Origin: Streptomyces tuirus
Lineage (GTDB): Bacteria > Actinomycetota > Actinomycetes > Streptomycetales > Streptomycetaceae
NCBI RefSeq assembly: GCF_014701095.1
Contig: NZ_AP023439.1
Location: 2,220,001 to 2,284,000, forward strand
Direction: 5' to 3'
DNA: 64,000 bases
Under the pieces are notes generated by a model. The model did no database searches and was not told the DNA's origin. It saw nothing but the letters and a program-made list of their open reading frames with translations. Of the stretch, positions 25,703 through 34,006 are shown piece after piece; position 1 is the stretch's first letter, and each line of letters opens with the position of its first letter. The translations under genes and the position numbers were made by a program.

Positions 25703-27577
25703 TCACGTCCCGGAGGGGGCTGTCGCCGGGGAGCGGGGGGCGTCGGCGGCGCGTTCGCAGTGGGGCCAGTCGCCGAAGTCGCGGTCCCGGCTCCACAGTT
25801 TCCGGGCCGCCCGGATGTTCCACTCCGGGTCCAGGGCCTCGCGCGGTGTGCCGCCCAGCTCACGCAGCCGGGCGTCGGAGATCTGGAACAGGCCCCAGTT
25901 CCTGGTGCCGTTGGTGTTGGGGAGGATGTGCAGCGGGTCGAGGAAGGACTGGCAGTCGGCGATGGCCACCGCCTTGTCCGGCACTTCGGGGAACACCTCC
26001 CGGACCCGTTTGCGCACCTTCTGCGGCGACCACACGCCCATTCTGACCCGCGAGGTGTACAGCGCCTTCTTCGTGGGCTCCCCGACGACTCCGTTGGGCT
26101 GGAGTCCGGCAAGCACCTGGAAGGCCGTGACGCGGCGCAGGGTCTGCGGCCCGAAGTCCCCGTCCACGCCGATGTCCGCGCCCTTGGAGTGCAGCAGGCG
26201 CTGCACCTCCCGCACGCACTCGTCGTGCTGTCCCATCGCGATCACGGGCGAGCAGCCGGCCGAGAACAACGGCCGGTCCTCGCCGGTGCCGGTGCCGCGT
26301 CCCGCGCCGCCGTCGGACGGTGACCGGCCGTTCGTCAGGGCCCAGGCGGAGACACCGACGGCGGCGACGACCGCGGCGGCGACGACGGAGGTACGCAGTC
26401 GGCGCCGCCGGGACGCCCCGGTGGAGCGTGGGCTCGGCCGGCCGCCCGGGCCTGCGTCCCGGCCGGGGACGGCGTCCGTGGCGGGCAGGGTGCCCCGGCC
26501 TGGTGTCTGATCCGTGCCGGCCCCGGCGCGGCGGCCGGCTGTCGGATCCGGACTGGTCTCAGCGCGCCGGCCGGCTATCTGATCCGGGCTGGTCTCGGCC
26601 CCCCGGCCGGGTGTCCGATTGGGGCTGGGCTCAGCGCCCGGGCCGGCTGTCCGACTGGGGCTGGGCTCAGCGCCCGGGCCGGCTGTCCGACTGGGGCTGG
26701 GCTCAGCGCCCGGGCCGGCTGCCTGATCCGTGCCGGTTTCGGCGCGCCGCCCAGCTGTCCGATCCGGGCTGGGCTCGGCCCCCTGGTGCTGGGCCGCCTT
26801 CGGGGTGGGAGCGGCGTCGCGGCTCGTTGCCGTATCCGTGGCGGCCTCGGTGCCCCGGCCCCGGTCCGCACCTGTGGTGGTTTCGGCGTTCACGCCCTGA
26901 GCCGTATCCGCGCCGGCCTCGGCATCCGGGCCCTGCACCGCACCCGAGGCGGGCTCGCCGCCGCGGTTCTGAGCCGCAGCCGAGGCCGTCTCGGCACCCC
27001 GATCCTGGGCCGCACCCGAGGCCGTCTCAGCACCCCGGCCCTGCACCGCACCCGAAGCGGGCTCGGCACCCCGGCCCCGGGCCGCACCCGAGGCCGTGGC
27101 GGCGCCCGGGCCCTGGGCCGCACCCGATGCCGTCTCGGCACCCCGGCCCTGCACCGCACCCGAGGCGGGCTCGGCGCCCAGGCCGGGGGGCGCCGGCGTC
27201 ACGTCGGCGGCCCGGCCGGGGGTCGCGGCCGTCGCGTCGGTGGCCCGGCCTTCGGTCTCGGGTTCCGCTCGGTCGTTCCCCCCTTTCCCGGCGGCAGCCG
27301 TCACCGCGGCAGCCGTCGCCGCCCGTGCCGCGTCGGCCAGGGCCCACAGGCGGTGCAGGGTGCGCAATTCGTCCGGGGTCGCGCCGCAGACCGTGGCGAG
27401 CCGGTGCACGCTGCCGTAGTCCTGCGGCACCGACGTACCACGGCAGTAGCGGTGCAGGGTCGAGCCCGCCAGGCCGGACTTCCTGGCGAGGGCCTCGTAA
27501 CTCAGTCCGGACCGGCTCTTGAGTGAACGCAACAGCGCGGCGAACCGCTCCGTTTCAGGGCATGCCGACAACGCCAT
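25703..27577 (-). CDS. HTH protein fused through 12-residue repeats to a membrane-anchored cell-wall domain
   Basis: A 624-residue protein with an unusual order. It starts with an XRE-type HTH (about 10-60, LSYEALARKSGLAGSTLHRYCRG) and an Ala-rich helix. About 20 tandem 12-residue repeats follow (about 134-373, consensus GAEPASGAxQGR changing to GAEPSPSRTAGP), then one membrane helix (SVVAAAVVAAVGVSAWAL, about 397-415). The C-terminus has a peptidoglycan-binding-1 domain (VQRLLHSKGADIGVDGDFG) and a lysozyme/SLT-like region (NTNGTRNWGLFQISDARL). This topology puts the HTH inside and the wall-binding part outside. It may sense the wall, but that is inference. ATG 27577 has GAGGGGGG immediately upstream. 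Confidence 0.75.
   Translation of the reverse strand: MALSACPETERFAALLRSLKSRSGLSYEALARKSGLAGSTLHRYCRGTSVPQDYGSVHRLATVCGATPDELRTLHRLWALADAARAATAAAVTAAAGKGGNDRAEPETEGRATDATAATPGRAADVTPAPPGLGAEPASGAVQGRGAETASGAAQGPGAATASGAARGRGAEPASGAVQGRGAETASGAAQDRGAETASAAAQNRGGEPASGAVQGPDAEAGADTAQGVNAETTTGADRGRGTEAATDTATSRDAAPTPKAAQHQGAEPSPDRTAGRRAETGTDQAAGPGAEPSPSRTAGPGAEPSPSRTAGPGAEPSPNRTPGRGAETSPDQIAGRRAETSPDPTAGRRAGAGTDQTPGRGTLPATDAVPGRDAGPGGRPSPRSTGASRRRRLRTSVVAAAVVAAVGVSAWALTNGRSPSDGGAGRGTGTGEDRPLFSAGCSPVIAMGQHDECVREVQRLLHSKGADIGVDGDFGPQTLRRVTAFQVLAGLQPNGVVGEPTKKALYTSRVRMGVWSPQKVRKRVREVFPEVPDKAVAIADCQSFLDPLHILPNTNGTRNWGLFQISDARLRELGGTPREALDPEWNIRAARKLWSRDRDFGDWPHCERAADAPRSPATAPSGT
26459..27178 (-). repeat. 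About 20 in-frame 36-bp repeats inside the HTH-cell-wall gene
   Basis: The stretch codes for successive 12-residue units with conserved spacing, for example GAETASGAAQGP and GAEPSPSRTAGP, the latter twice in identical form. Nearly identical 36-bp units adjoin at 26617-26730. Such arrays change length by slippage, so copy number may vary between strains. Confidence 0.85.
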
Positions 27578-27804
27578 TCCCCCCTCGGGAATCCCCAACG
27601 GACGCTGGTCGGGCGTCTCGTGCCGACACTGTGCCACCAATGGCGTCCCATGGCCGTCCCAACGGTCCCGGAACGCGCCAGGCAGGCGCCGGGACGCCGT
27701 CCCGGCATCCCAGACGGCCCCCGCCGCCTTGCCCGGCCCGGTCCTGCCTTGCCAGCGTCGGGCCGTCCGCTCCACCGTCCCCGACCTCCGAGGAGACCAG
27801 GCTC

Positions 27805-28233
27805 ATGCGCCTTTCCGTACGCCGGCACTCTCGTACGAACTCGCTGCTCGCGGTTCTCACCGTCAGCGCCGCCGCCGTCACCGCCCTGGCCGTGCCGAGC
27901 TCCGCGTCGGCGGCCCCGGCCGCGCCCGCCGCGGTGGACTGCGCGTCCGGGCACATCTGCTTCTGGACCGGAGCCAACTTCACCGGCAGCAAGTGCGCGT
28001 GGGACGTGGCCGACCCCGACTGGCAGAGCGGTGCCGTCAGGTGTTCCTGGGCCGCCACGACCAACGTGAAGTCGGTGTGGAACGCCGGCACCAGCAGCTC
28101 CACCGGTGTCGCCTACTACCGGGGCGCCGACTACTCCGACCGTGTCGGCTGCACCCGTCAGCAGCACGGCGGCAATCTGGCCGGTACGTACAAGGTCCGC
28201 TCCCACCGGTGGATCTCGGGCAGCTGCGGCTGA
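27805..28233 (+). CDS. Secreted I36-family peptidase inhibitor-like protein
   Basis: A 142-residue secreted protein. A signal peptide (LLAVLTVSAAAVTALAVPSSASAAPA) precedes a small beta-rich domain with the I36 pattern CASGHICFWTGANFTGSKCAW...RCSWAATTNVKSVWN and four or more cysteines for disulfides. The type member is the Streptomyces metalloproteinase inhibitor SMPI. An M4 protease is encoded 10 kb away, which would be a plausible target, though that is only suggestive. AGGAG lies 9 nt before ATG 27805. A strong hairpin follows. Confidence 0.85.
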   Translation: MRLSVRRHSRTNSLLAVLTVSAAAVTALAVPSSASAAPAAPAAVDCASGHICFWTGANFTGSKCAWDVADPDWQSGAVRCSWAATTNVKSVWNAGTSSSTGVAYYRGADYSDRVGCTRQQHGGNLAGTYKVRSHRWISGSCG

Positions 28234-28254
28234 TCCGGCCCCCGGCACGAACGC

Positions 28255-28289
28255 GGTGGCGTGCACGCCCGCTCGGCGTGCACGCCACC
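28255..28289. terminator. Terminator with 15-bp perfect stem
   Basis: GGTGGCGTGCACGCC (28255-28269) and GGCGTGCACGCCACC (28275-28289) are perfect complements around a 5-nt loop. It lies between the convergent I36 inhibitor and SulP genes. Confidence 0.85.
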
Positions 28290-28311
28290 TCGGCAGGTCC
28301 CAGGGGGTGGG

Positions 28312-30663
28312 TCAGCCCACGAGGGGTGAGCGCGCGTACTCCTCCGGGAGGGGCCGGGTATCGAGGTAGAACCACTCGGCGTCCGCGGTGGGCCAGGGCG
28401 GTGGTTCCGCCACGGCCTGCTCGGCCGGGGTGACCCGGCGCCTGGGCAACGGCGCCGCCGGCGTCCCGGAGGCGGACGGCGCGGCAGCGGCCGGCTTCGC
28501 CTCCCCGGGCATCAGCAGCTCCACCCGCAGCCCCAGCCCCCGCTGCTGGGCGGTGAACTCCTCGACCTGCTGGCGGCAGGCGTGGTCCAGGTGGGTCACG
28601 CCGGTCAGGTCGAGCCGGATCCGCGGCTTCCCGGACGCGGCGGCAGCCTCCAGCGCGTCGATCACCTTGGGCAGCCGCAGGAACGTGGCGTTGCCCGCCA
28701 TGACGACCTTCGCCGTGTCCTGCTCCACGTGCTGGCGGATCACGGTCTGCGACATGCGCAGCGCGGCCAGCACGATCCCCGCGGCGAGACCGAACAGCAC
28801 GCCCTCCAGCAACGCCGTCGCCACGATGACCAGCATGGTCAGCGTCATCACCGCGAACTCGCCCCGGTCCTGCCGCCACATCTTCGGGAACTCGGCGGGC
28901 CCGAAGAGCTTCCAGCCGCTGTGCACGAGGACGCCGGCGAGCACGGAGATCGGGATCAGCGCGAGCACCTGCGGAAGCAGCAGCGCGAACAGGAGCAGCC
29001 ACAGGCCGTGCAGGGTGCGCGAGAGCCGGGTCTTGGCCCCGGCCTGGACGTTCGCCGAACTGCGCGCCACCACCGCGGTGATGGGGAGCGCGCCGAGGAT
29101 ACCCGCGACGGTGTTGCCCGCGCCCTGGGCGATCAGCTCGGTGTTGTAGCGGGTGCGCGGGCCGCTGTGCATCCGGTCCACGGCAGCGGCCGTGAACAGG
29201 CTCTCCGCGGACGCGATGACCGTGAAGGTGAGGATCGCGGTGATGATCGTGCCGTCGGCGAGCGCGGCGAACTGGGAAGCGCCGGGCACCTGCACGGAGT
29301 TGAGCAGGTTGCCCACCTGGAGCGTCTTGACGTCCACGCCGGGCAGCGCGGCGACGACCATGCCGATGCCCACGGCGACCAGGGCGGCGGGGATCTTCCC
29401 GGCCGGCCCGGGCACCTTCTTCCACACGAAGCTGAGCACGATCGTGGCGACGCCGAGCAGGGTGGCGATCATCGCCTGCGGGTTCGTCAGGACTCCGGCC
29501 AGCAGCCCGGGGATGCCGGCCATGTTCTCCAGCGCCGTGCCGGGGGCCTTGGCGTCGGCCATCGGATAGGCCTGGCTGAACATCAGCGGCACACCGATGC
29601 CGGCGAGCATGCCCTGGACGACGGCGACGGAGATGGCCTGGAACATCCGGCCGAGCCGGACCAGCCCCAGGATGATCTGGAGGATGCCGGAGAACAGCAC
29701 GATCACGCCGAGCATCGCCACGCCGACCTCGGCGACGGTCTCGGCGACCAGCGCGGCGAGGCCGGCGGCCGGGCCGCTGACCTGGAGCGTGCTGCCCCGG
29801 ACCGCGCCCACGACCAGGCCGCCGATCACCCCGGAGATGATCCCCAGTTCGGCGGGGACGCCGGAGGCGACGGCGACACCGATGCACAGCGGCAGGGCGA
29901 CGAGGAAGACGACGAGGGAGGCGGTGATGTCGGTGGCGAGGTCGCCCCTGGCCCCCGTCCTGCCACCGGCACCCTTGCCGCCGGGCACCTCACCCCGCAG
30001 GTCCGTGCCGACGACGCCCTTGCCCCCGGGCCCCTTGCCCCCCAGGCCCTTGGCGCCGCTCATCGCTCCGCGGATCAGCCCGCCCAGGGCACCACCGCCC
30101 GCACGGCCTGTGCCCGGGCCGCCAGGAGGGTTCCCGCCCGTTCGGCGGCCCGAGCGCCCCCCTTCTGCCGACCCGCCGCTCCCCCAGCCGCCCACCCCAC
30201 CGGCCGGGCCCGCCGGGCTTCTCCCGGTGCCGACGCCGGTGCCGACGCCGCGGGTGCCGACGCCGCGGGTGCCGACGCCTCCGATGCCGGCGCCTCCGGT
30301 GCCAATGCCGCCGGTGCCGCCACCGGAAAGATCCCCGGAGAATCCCCAGGCATCGCCCCCGGCACCACCCCCTGAACCACCCGGCGCACCCGCCGGCGTC
30401 TCGCCCCCCGACCCCCAGATTCCCGCGCCCCCCGCGGGATCACCCGCCGGCCGGCCCCCCGTACCTCCGGCCCCTCCGGCCCCTCCGGCCACTCCGGCCG
30501 TCCCCCACCCCCCGGCCCCCTCCAGGGCATCTGGTGGTCCCCAGCCCGCCGTGTCGGCCGTCCCCCAGCCCGCGGTGTCGTGGATCCCCCGGACCGCCGT
30601 GCCCTCCGCCGGATGGGCCGGCCTCCCACCCCGTCCCCTCCCCCGCGCATGCGCCCCGCTCAC
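28312..30663 (-). CDS. SulP-family anion transporter with Gly-rich N-terminal extension and STAS domain
   Basis: A 783-residue transporter. The first 235 residues are a Gly/Thr/Pro-rich low-complexity tail (for example GTGGAGIGGVGTRGVGTRGV). The SulP core, with about 10-12 helices, runs from DLATDITASLVVFLVALPLC to about 650. The C-terminal STAS domain contains RIRLDLTGVTHLDHAC. Coupling to carbonic anhydrase points to bicarbonate (BicA-like) rather than sulfate. GTG 30663 overlaps the carbonic anhydrase stop (GTGA). Methionine 201, before the core, is an alternative start, so the extension is less certain than the core. Confidence 0.88.
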   Translation of the reverse strand: MSGAHARGRGRGGRPAHPAEGTAVRGIHDTAGWGTADTAGWGPPDALEGAGGWGTAGVAGGAGGAGGTGGRPAGDPAGGAGIWGSGGETPAGAPGGSGGGAGGDAWGFSGDLSGGGTGGIGTGGAGIGGVGTRGVGTRGVGTGVGTGRSPAGPAGGVGGWGSGGSAEGGRSGRRTGGNPPGGPGTGRAGGGALGGLIRGAMSGAKGLGGKGPGGKGVVGTDLRGEVPGGKGAGGRTGARGDLATDITASLVVFLVALPLCIGVAVASGVPAELGIISGVIGGLVVGAVRGSTLQVSGPAAGLAALVAETVAEVGVAMLGVIVLFSGILQIILGLVRLGRMFQAISVAVVQGMLAGIGVPLMFSQAYPMADAKAPGTALENMAGIPGLLAGVLTNPQAMIATLLGVATIVLSFVWKKVPGPAGKIPAALVAVGIGMVVAALPGVDVKTLQVGNLLNSVQVPGASQFAALADGTIITAILTFTVIASAESLFTAAAVDRMHSGPRTRYNTELIAQGAGNTVAGILGALPITAVVARSSANVQAGAKTRLSRTLHGLWLLLFALLLPQVLALIPISVLAGVLVHSGWKLFGPAEFPKMWRQDRGEFAVMTLTMLVIVATALLEGVLFGLAAGIVLAALRMSQTVIRQHVEQDTAKVVMAGNATFLRLPKVIDALEAAAASGKPRIRLDLTGVTHLDHACRQQVEEFTAQQRGLGLRVELLMPGEAKPAAAAPSASGTPAAPLPRRRVTPAEQAVAEPPPWPTADAEWFYLDTRPLPEEYARSPLVG
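30236..30320 (-). repeat. 15-bp tandem repeats within the SulP extension
   Basis: The + strand shows GGTGCCGACGCCGCG repeated head to tail with drift, coding on the minus strand for GVGTR-type pentapeptides. This is the most regular part of the Gly-rich extension and a likely source of length variation. Confidence 0.7.
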
Positions 30664-31265
30664 GCGGCGTGCACCCGGAAGTCACCCTCGTCGCCGAGTT
30701 CGTGGACGAAGCCGGTGTCGACCTCGTAGTACCAGCCGTGCAGCCGGAGCCGGCCCGAGTCGAGGCGCTGCCGCACCACGGGGTAACTCCGCAGTGCCGC
30801 CAGCTGGTTGACGACATTGCCCTGGGCGACCTCCGGCAGGGACGGGTCGTCCGGCGCGGTCTCCAGTACGGAGGCCAGCTCCGGGCGGGCGAGGCGCAGC
30901 CAGGCGTCCACGCCGGGCATGGACGAGAGGTCGTCACCGGACTTCAGCGCACCCATCGCACCGCAGTGTGAGTGACCGCACACCACGATGTCCTGAACCC
31001 CGAGCACCTCCAGCGCGTACTCGATGGTGGCCGCCTCCCCACAGGCTCCGGGCCACCCGTAGGACGGCACGATATTGCCCGCGTTCCGTAGCTCGAATAT
31101 CTCCCCGGGCTGTGCGCCCGTGATCATCGCGGGTATGACACGCGAGTCCGAGCAGGTAATGAACAGCACCTCCGGATATTGCCCTTCGGCCAGTTTCCGG
31201 TATGCGGCGCTGTCAAAATCTACGCGTGTCCTGAACGTGCGGGCACGATTCAGCAAAGTCTTCAA
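30660..31265 (-). CDS. Beta-class carbonic anhydrase
   Basis: A 201-residue enzyme interconverting CO2 and bicarbonate. Zinc ligands are C38 and D40-R42 of CSDSR, H98 and C101 of GHSHCGAM, all present. Further family features are RNAGNIVPSYG and GEAATIEYALEVLGVQDIVVCG. It is the first gene of a two-gene operon with the SulP transporter, overlapping it by four bases; together they would import and equilibrate inorganic carbon. AGGAGGTTGCC precedes the ATG at 31265. The promoter lies in the unusually AT-rich stretch up to 31480. Confidence 0.95.
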   Translation of the reverse strand: MKTLLNRARTFRTRVDFDSAAYRKLAEGQYPEVLFITCSDSRVIPAMITGAQPGEIFELRNAGNIVPSYGWPGACGEAATIEYALEVLGVQDIVVCGHSHCGAMGALKSGDDLSSMPGVDAWLRLARPELASVLETAPDDPSLPEVAQGNVVNQLAALRSYPVVRQRLDSGRLRLHGWYYEVDTGFVHELGDEGDFRVHAA

Positions 31266-31482
31266 GGCAACCTCCTGAGCTGGGAGTTCATCTTGCGCAC
31301 TCCACCGTAGACCGCCGACCTACAGCAGAAGGTTAAGCAAACTCCAGAGCCCGGCCAGCAATTGAACATTCTTTGCCCGGATTCCCAGACGCAGCGTCTT
31401 CTTGTAGCGTGTGAACTCCGTGGCAGGGAATGTGAATTCACCTTGTCCGGATTCATGCCGGCTTCACGGAGAGACAGGACCT
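31266..31482. promoter_or_regulatory. Divergent promoter region of carbonic anhydrase and two-component operons
   Basis: A 217-bp, locally AT-rich intergenic region separates leftward carbonic anhydrase from the rightward response regulator gene. It contains the perfect palindrome GTGAATTCAC (31432-31441) 42 bp before the regulator ATG, with a related GTGTGAAC 20 bp earlier (31410). A regulatory role is inferred from position only. Confidence 0.4.
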
Positions 31483-32352
31483 ATGGGCCTACGAGTGCTG
31501 CTCATCGAAGACGACGAGACGATCGCCGAGCCGCTCATGGAAGGGCTCGGCAACTTCGGACTGGCGGTCGACCACGTCGCCACCGGCACGGACGGTCTGA
31601 GGGGCCCGTACAACGACGTCGTCCTCCTCGACCTGGGGCTGCCGGACATGGACGGCATCGACGTCTGCCGCGGCATCCGGCAGGTCTCGGACGTGCCCAT
31701 CGTCATCCTCAGCGCGCGCGGCGAGGAGGCCGACCGCGTGCTGGGCCTGGAACTGGGCGCCGACGACTACCTGGCGAAACCATTCAGCGTGCGGGAACTG
31801 GTCGCCCGGGTCCGCGCGGTGACCCGCCGCACGCAACGCGCCCACCAGGCGCTCCCCGACGCGACAGGCGCCCGGAACCTCCCCGAGCCGCCGTACGAGC
31901 CGGCTACGGCCCAGGCGTACGACCCGGCTCCGGCCCCCGCCCACGAACCGGCTCCCGCCCCCGCGTACGAACCGGCCCCGGCCCTCTCCTACGAACCCCC
32001 CGCGACCGCCGCACACGACCCCGCCCCCGAAGCGCCGCACGACCCGGGCCCGCTCGTCGTGGACCGCCGCACCCGCCAGGTCTGGGTCGGCGACGCCCCC
32101 GTCCTGCTCACGCCCAAGGAGTTCGACCTGCTGGCGCTGCTCAGCGAGGACCCGGGCGCGGTCTACTCACGGCAGCAGATCCTCGACCGCGTCTGGGACC
32201 CGCACTACGACGGCCCGACCAAGACCCTGGACGTCCATGTGGCCGCGCTGCGCCGCAAGTTGGGGCACCCGGCGTGGATCAGGACGCTGCGGGGCGTCGG
32301 CTTCCGGCTGGCGGTGCACACGGGGCCGACCGCGCAGGTGGCCTCTCCGTGA
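31483..32352 (+). CDS. OmpR-family response regulator with Pro/Ala-rich linker
   Basis: A 289-residue regulator. The receiver domain has acidic D10/D11, phosphoacceptor D50 (VVLLDLGLPD) and K99 (AKPF). The winged-helix DNA-binding domain contains LLTPKEFDLLALLSEDPG, YSRQQILDRVWD and VAALRRKLG. Between them, residues about 125-182 form a repeated Pro/Ala/Glu/Tyr linker (units like PAPAYEPAPA), much longer than usual. GGAGAGACAGG precedes the ATG. The stop overlaps the kinase GTG by four bases, marking a cognate pair. It is divergent from the carbonic anhydrase operon. Confidence 0.93.
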   Translation: MGLRVLLIEDDETIAEPLMEGLGNFGLAVDHVATGTDGLRGPYNDVVLLDLGLPDMDGIDVCRGIRQVSDVPIVILSARGEEADRVLGLELGADDYLAKPFSVRELVARVRAVTRRTQRAHQALPDATGARNLPEPPYEPATAQAYDPAPAPAHEPAPAPAYEPAPALSYEPPATAAHDPAPEAPHDPGPLVVDRRTRQVWVGDAPVLLTPKEFDLLALLSEDPGAVYSRQQILDRVWDPHYDGPTKTLDVHVAALRRKLGHPAWIRTLRGVGFRLAVHTGPTAQVASP

Positions 32353-33836
32353 CCCGCCGGCTGCTGCTCAGCTACCTCAGCCTCGCGGCGCTGGTCCTGC
32401 TCTGCCTGGAGATCCCGCTGGGTTTCGTGTACTCGCGCGGTGAGCGGGAGCGGGTCGTCAACGCGGCGAAGGACGAGGCCGAGTCGGTGTCCGCGTACGC
32501 CGCGCTGTCCCTCGCGGCGGGGCGGGCCGAGCGGGACCTGCCCGGGCGGGTGGCGCACTGCGCACAGCGCATCGGGGGCAAGGTCGTGATCGTCGACGCC
32601 GCGGGCACACTGCTCGCCGCCTCGCACCGGCTGGACCCCGCGATGTCCGGCACCCTGGCCGCCCGGCCGGGCATCGCGGCAGCGCTGCGCGGCACGTCGA
32701 CGGTGGACGTCCGTACCTCCACGATCGGCGGGGTGGAGTACCTGTCGGTGGCCGCGCCGATCGGCCAGGAGGCGCGGCCGGTGGGCGCGGTGTGGCTGAC
32801 GGTGCCGACGAGGACGGTCCACGAGCGGGTGCACCATGTCTGGCTGCTGCTCGCGCTGGGCGGGTTCGCGGTGCTGACGGCGGTGGCCGTGCTCGGTTTC
32901 GCCTTCGCCCGCTGGGCGAGCCGCCCCATCTGTGAACTGGAGCAGGCCACGCACGACTTGGCCGAGGGCGGCCGGTTCGTGCCGGTGACCATCACGAAGG
33001 GGCCGCCCGAAGTACGCAGTCTGGCCGCCGCGTTCAACCACACCGCGGCCCGGTTCGCCCATCTGCTCGCGTCCCAGCGGGCGTTCGCGGGCGAGGCCTC
33101 GCACCAGCTGAAGACCCCGCTGGCGGCGCTGCGGCTGCGCCTGGAGAACCTGGAGCCGGACGTCGCCGCCCGGGCCCGGGGCAGCCTCACCGCGGCCGTC
33201 ACCGAGACGGACCGGCTGGCCCGCATGGTCGAGCACCTGCTGGCCATGGCCCGGCTGGAGGAGCACGCGGCCATCCCCGCCACCGTCGACCTGGGCGCGG
33301 TCTGCGCGGAGCGGCACCGCACCTGGCAGCCCCTGTTCGCCCGGGAGGACGTCTCCCTCGTGCTGTTCGCGGGCAGCGTGGGCCCGGTGCTCGCGGTGCC
33401 GGGGGCCGTCGAGCAGATCATGGACAACCTGCTGTCCAACGCCCTGCGGGCGTCCCCGGCGGGCAGCACCGTCACGATCGAGCTGCGGCTGCACGCCCCG
33501 CTCCGGCGGGCGTTGCGCGACAGCCGGCCCCGCTGGGTCGACCTGCACGTCACCGACGAGGGGCCGGGCATGACCGAGGAGCAGCGGGCCCGGGCCTTCG
33601 ACCGCTTCTGGCGCGCCCCGGGCGCCCCCAAGGGGGGTACGGGTCTCGGTCTCGCCCTGGTGCAGCGCCTCGCCCACGCCAGCGGCGGCGAGGCGGCGCT
33701 GCGCGAGGCGGCGACGGGCGGTCTGGACGTGGTGATCCGGCTGCCGTCCGCGCGACCGCCGGGCGAGAGCACGCCGGGGCCGGGCGGCGACCGCCCGAGG
33801 AGGCCGAGACGGCAGGCCCCGGCGCTGCCGGCGTAG
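32349..33836 (+). CDS. Two-component sensor histidine kinase
   Basis: A 495-residue membrane kinase. Two membrane helices (LLLSYLSLAALVLLCLEIPLG near the N-terminus and VWLLLALGGFAVLTAVAVLG near 165) flank an extracellular domain of about 130 residues. HAMP (ARWASRPICELEQATHDL), H-box (ASHQLKTPLAAL, H252), N-box (IMDNLLSNALRAS) and G-boxes (DEGPGMTEEQ, GGTGLGLALVQ) follow. The signal is unknown. The C-terminal tail is basic and Pro-rich. It is translationally coupled to the response regulator. Confidence 0.95.
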   Translation: MTRRLLLSYLSLAALVLLCLEIPLGFVYSRGERERVVNAAKDEAESVSAYAALSLAAGRAERDLPGRVAHCAQRIGGKVVIVDAAGTLLAASHRLDPAMSGTLAARPGIAAALRGTSTVDVRTSTIGGVEYLSVAAPIGQEARPVGAVWLTVPTRTVHERVHHVWLLLALGGFAVLTAVAVLGFAFARWASRPICELEQATHDLAEGGRFVPVTITKGPPEVRSLAAAFNHTAARFAHLLASQRAFAGEASHQLKTPLAALRLRLENLEPDVAARARGSLTAAVTETDRLARMVEHLLAMARLEEHAAIPATVDLGAVCAERHRTWQPLFAREDVSLVLFAGSVGPVLAVPGAVEQIMDNLLSNALRASPAGSTVTIELRLHAPLRRALRDSRPRWVDLHVTDEGPGMTEEQRARAFDRFWRAPGAPKGGTGLGLALVQRLAHASGGEAALREAATGGLDVVIRLPSARPPGESTPGPGGDRPRRPRRQAPALPA

Positions 33837-34006
33837 GCACGCGCCCTCGCCCTCGGGGCCCAGGCGGTACACAGCATGCCGCCCCACGGCCACGCGTTGT
33901 CCACACCCCGTCAATCCGGCACCCCTAGCGTCCTTTCCGCCTCCCCCCCCACGCACGACCCTGCCGCCGACCGGCGGCGGGGCGGTACGGCACCTCTTGG
34001 AGCGAG

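Noticed and set aside
25703..27577. CRISPR array, suggested by about 36-bp repeats near 26617-26730
   Set aside because: The units adjoin without spacers, are in frame as 12-residue repeats, and no cas genes are present.
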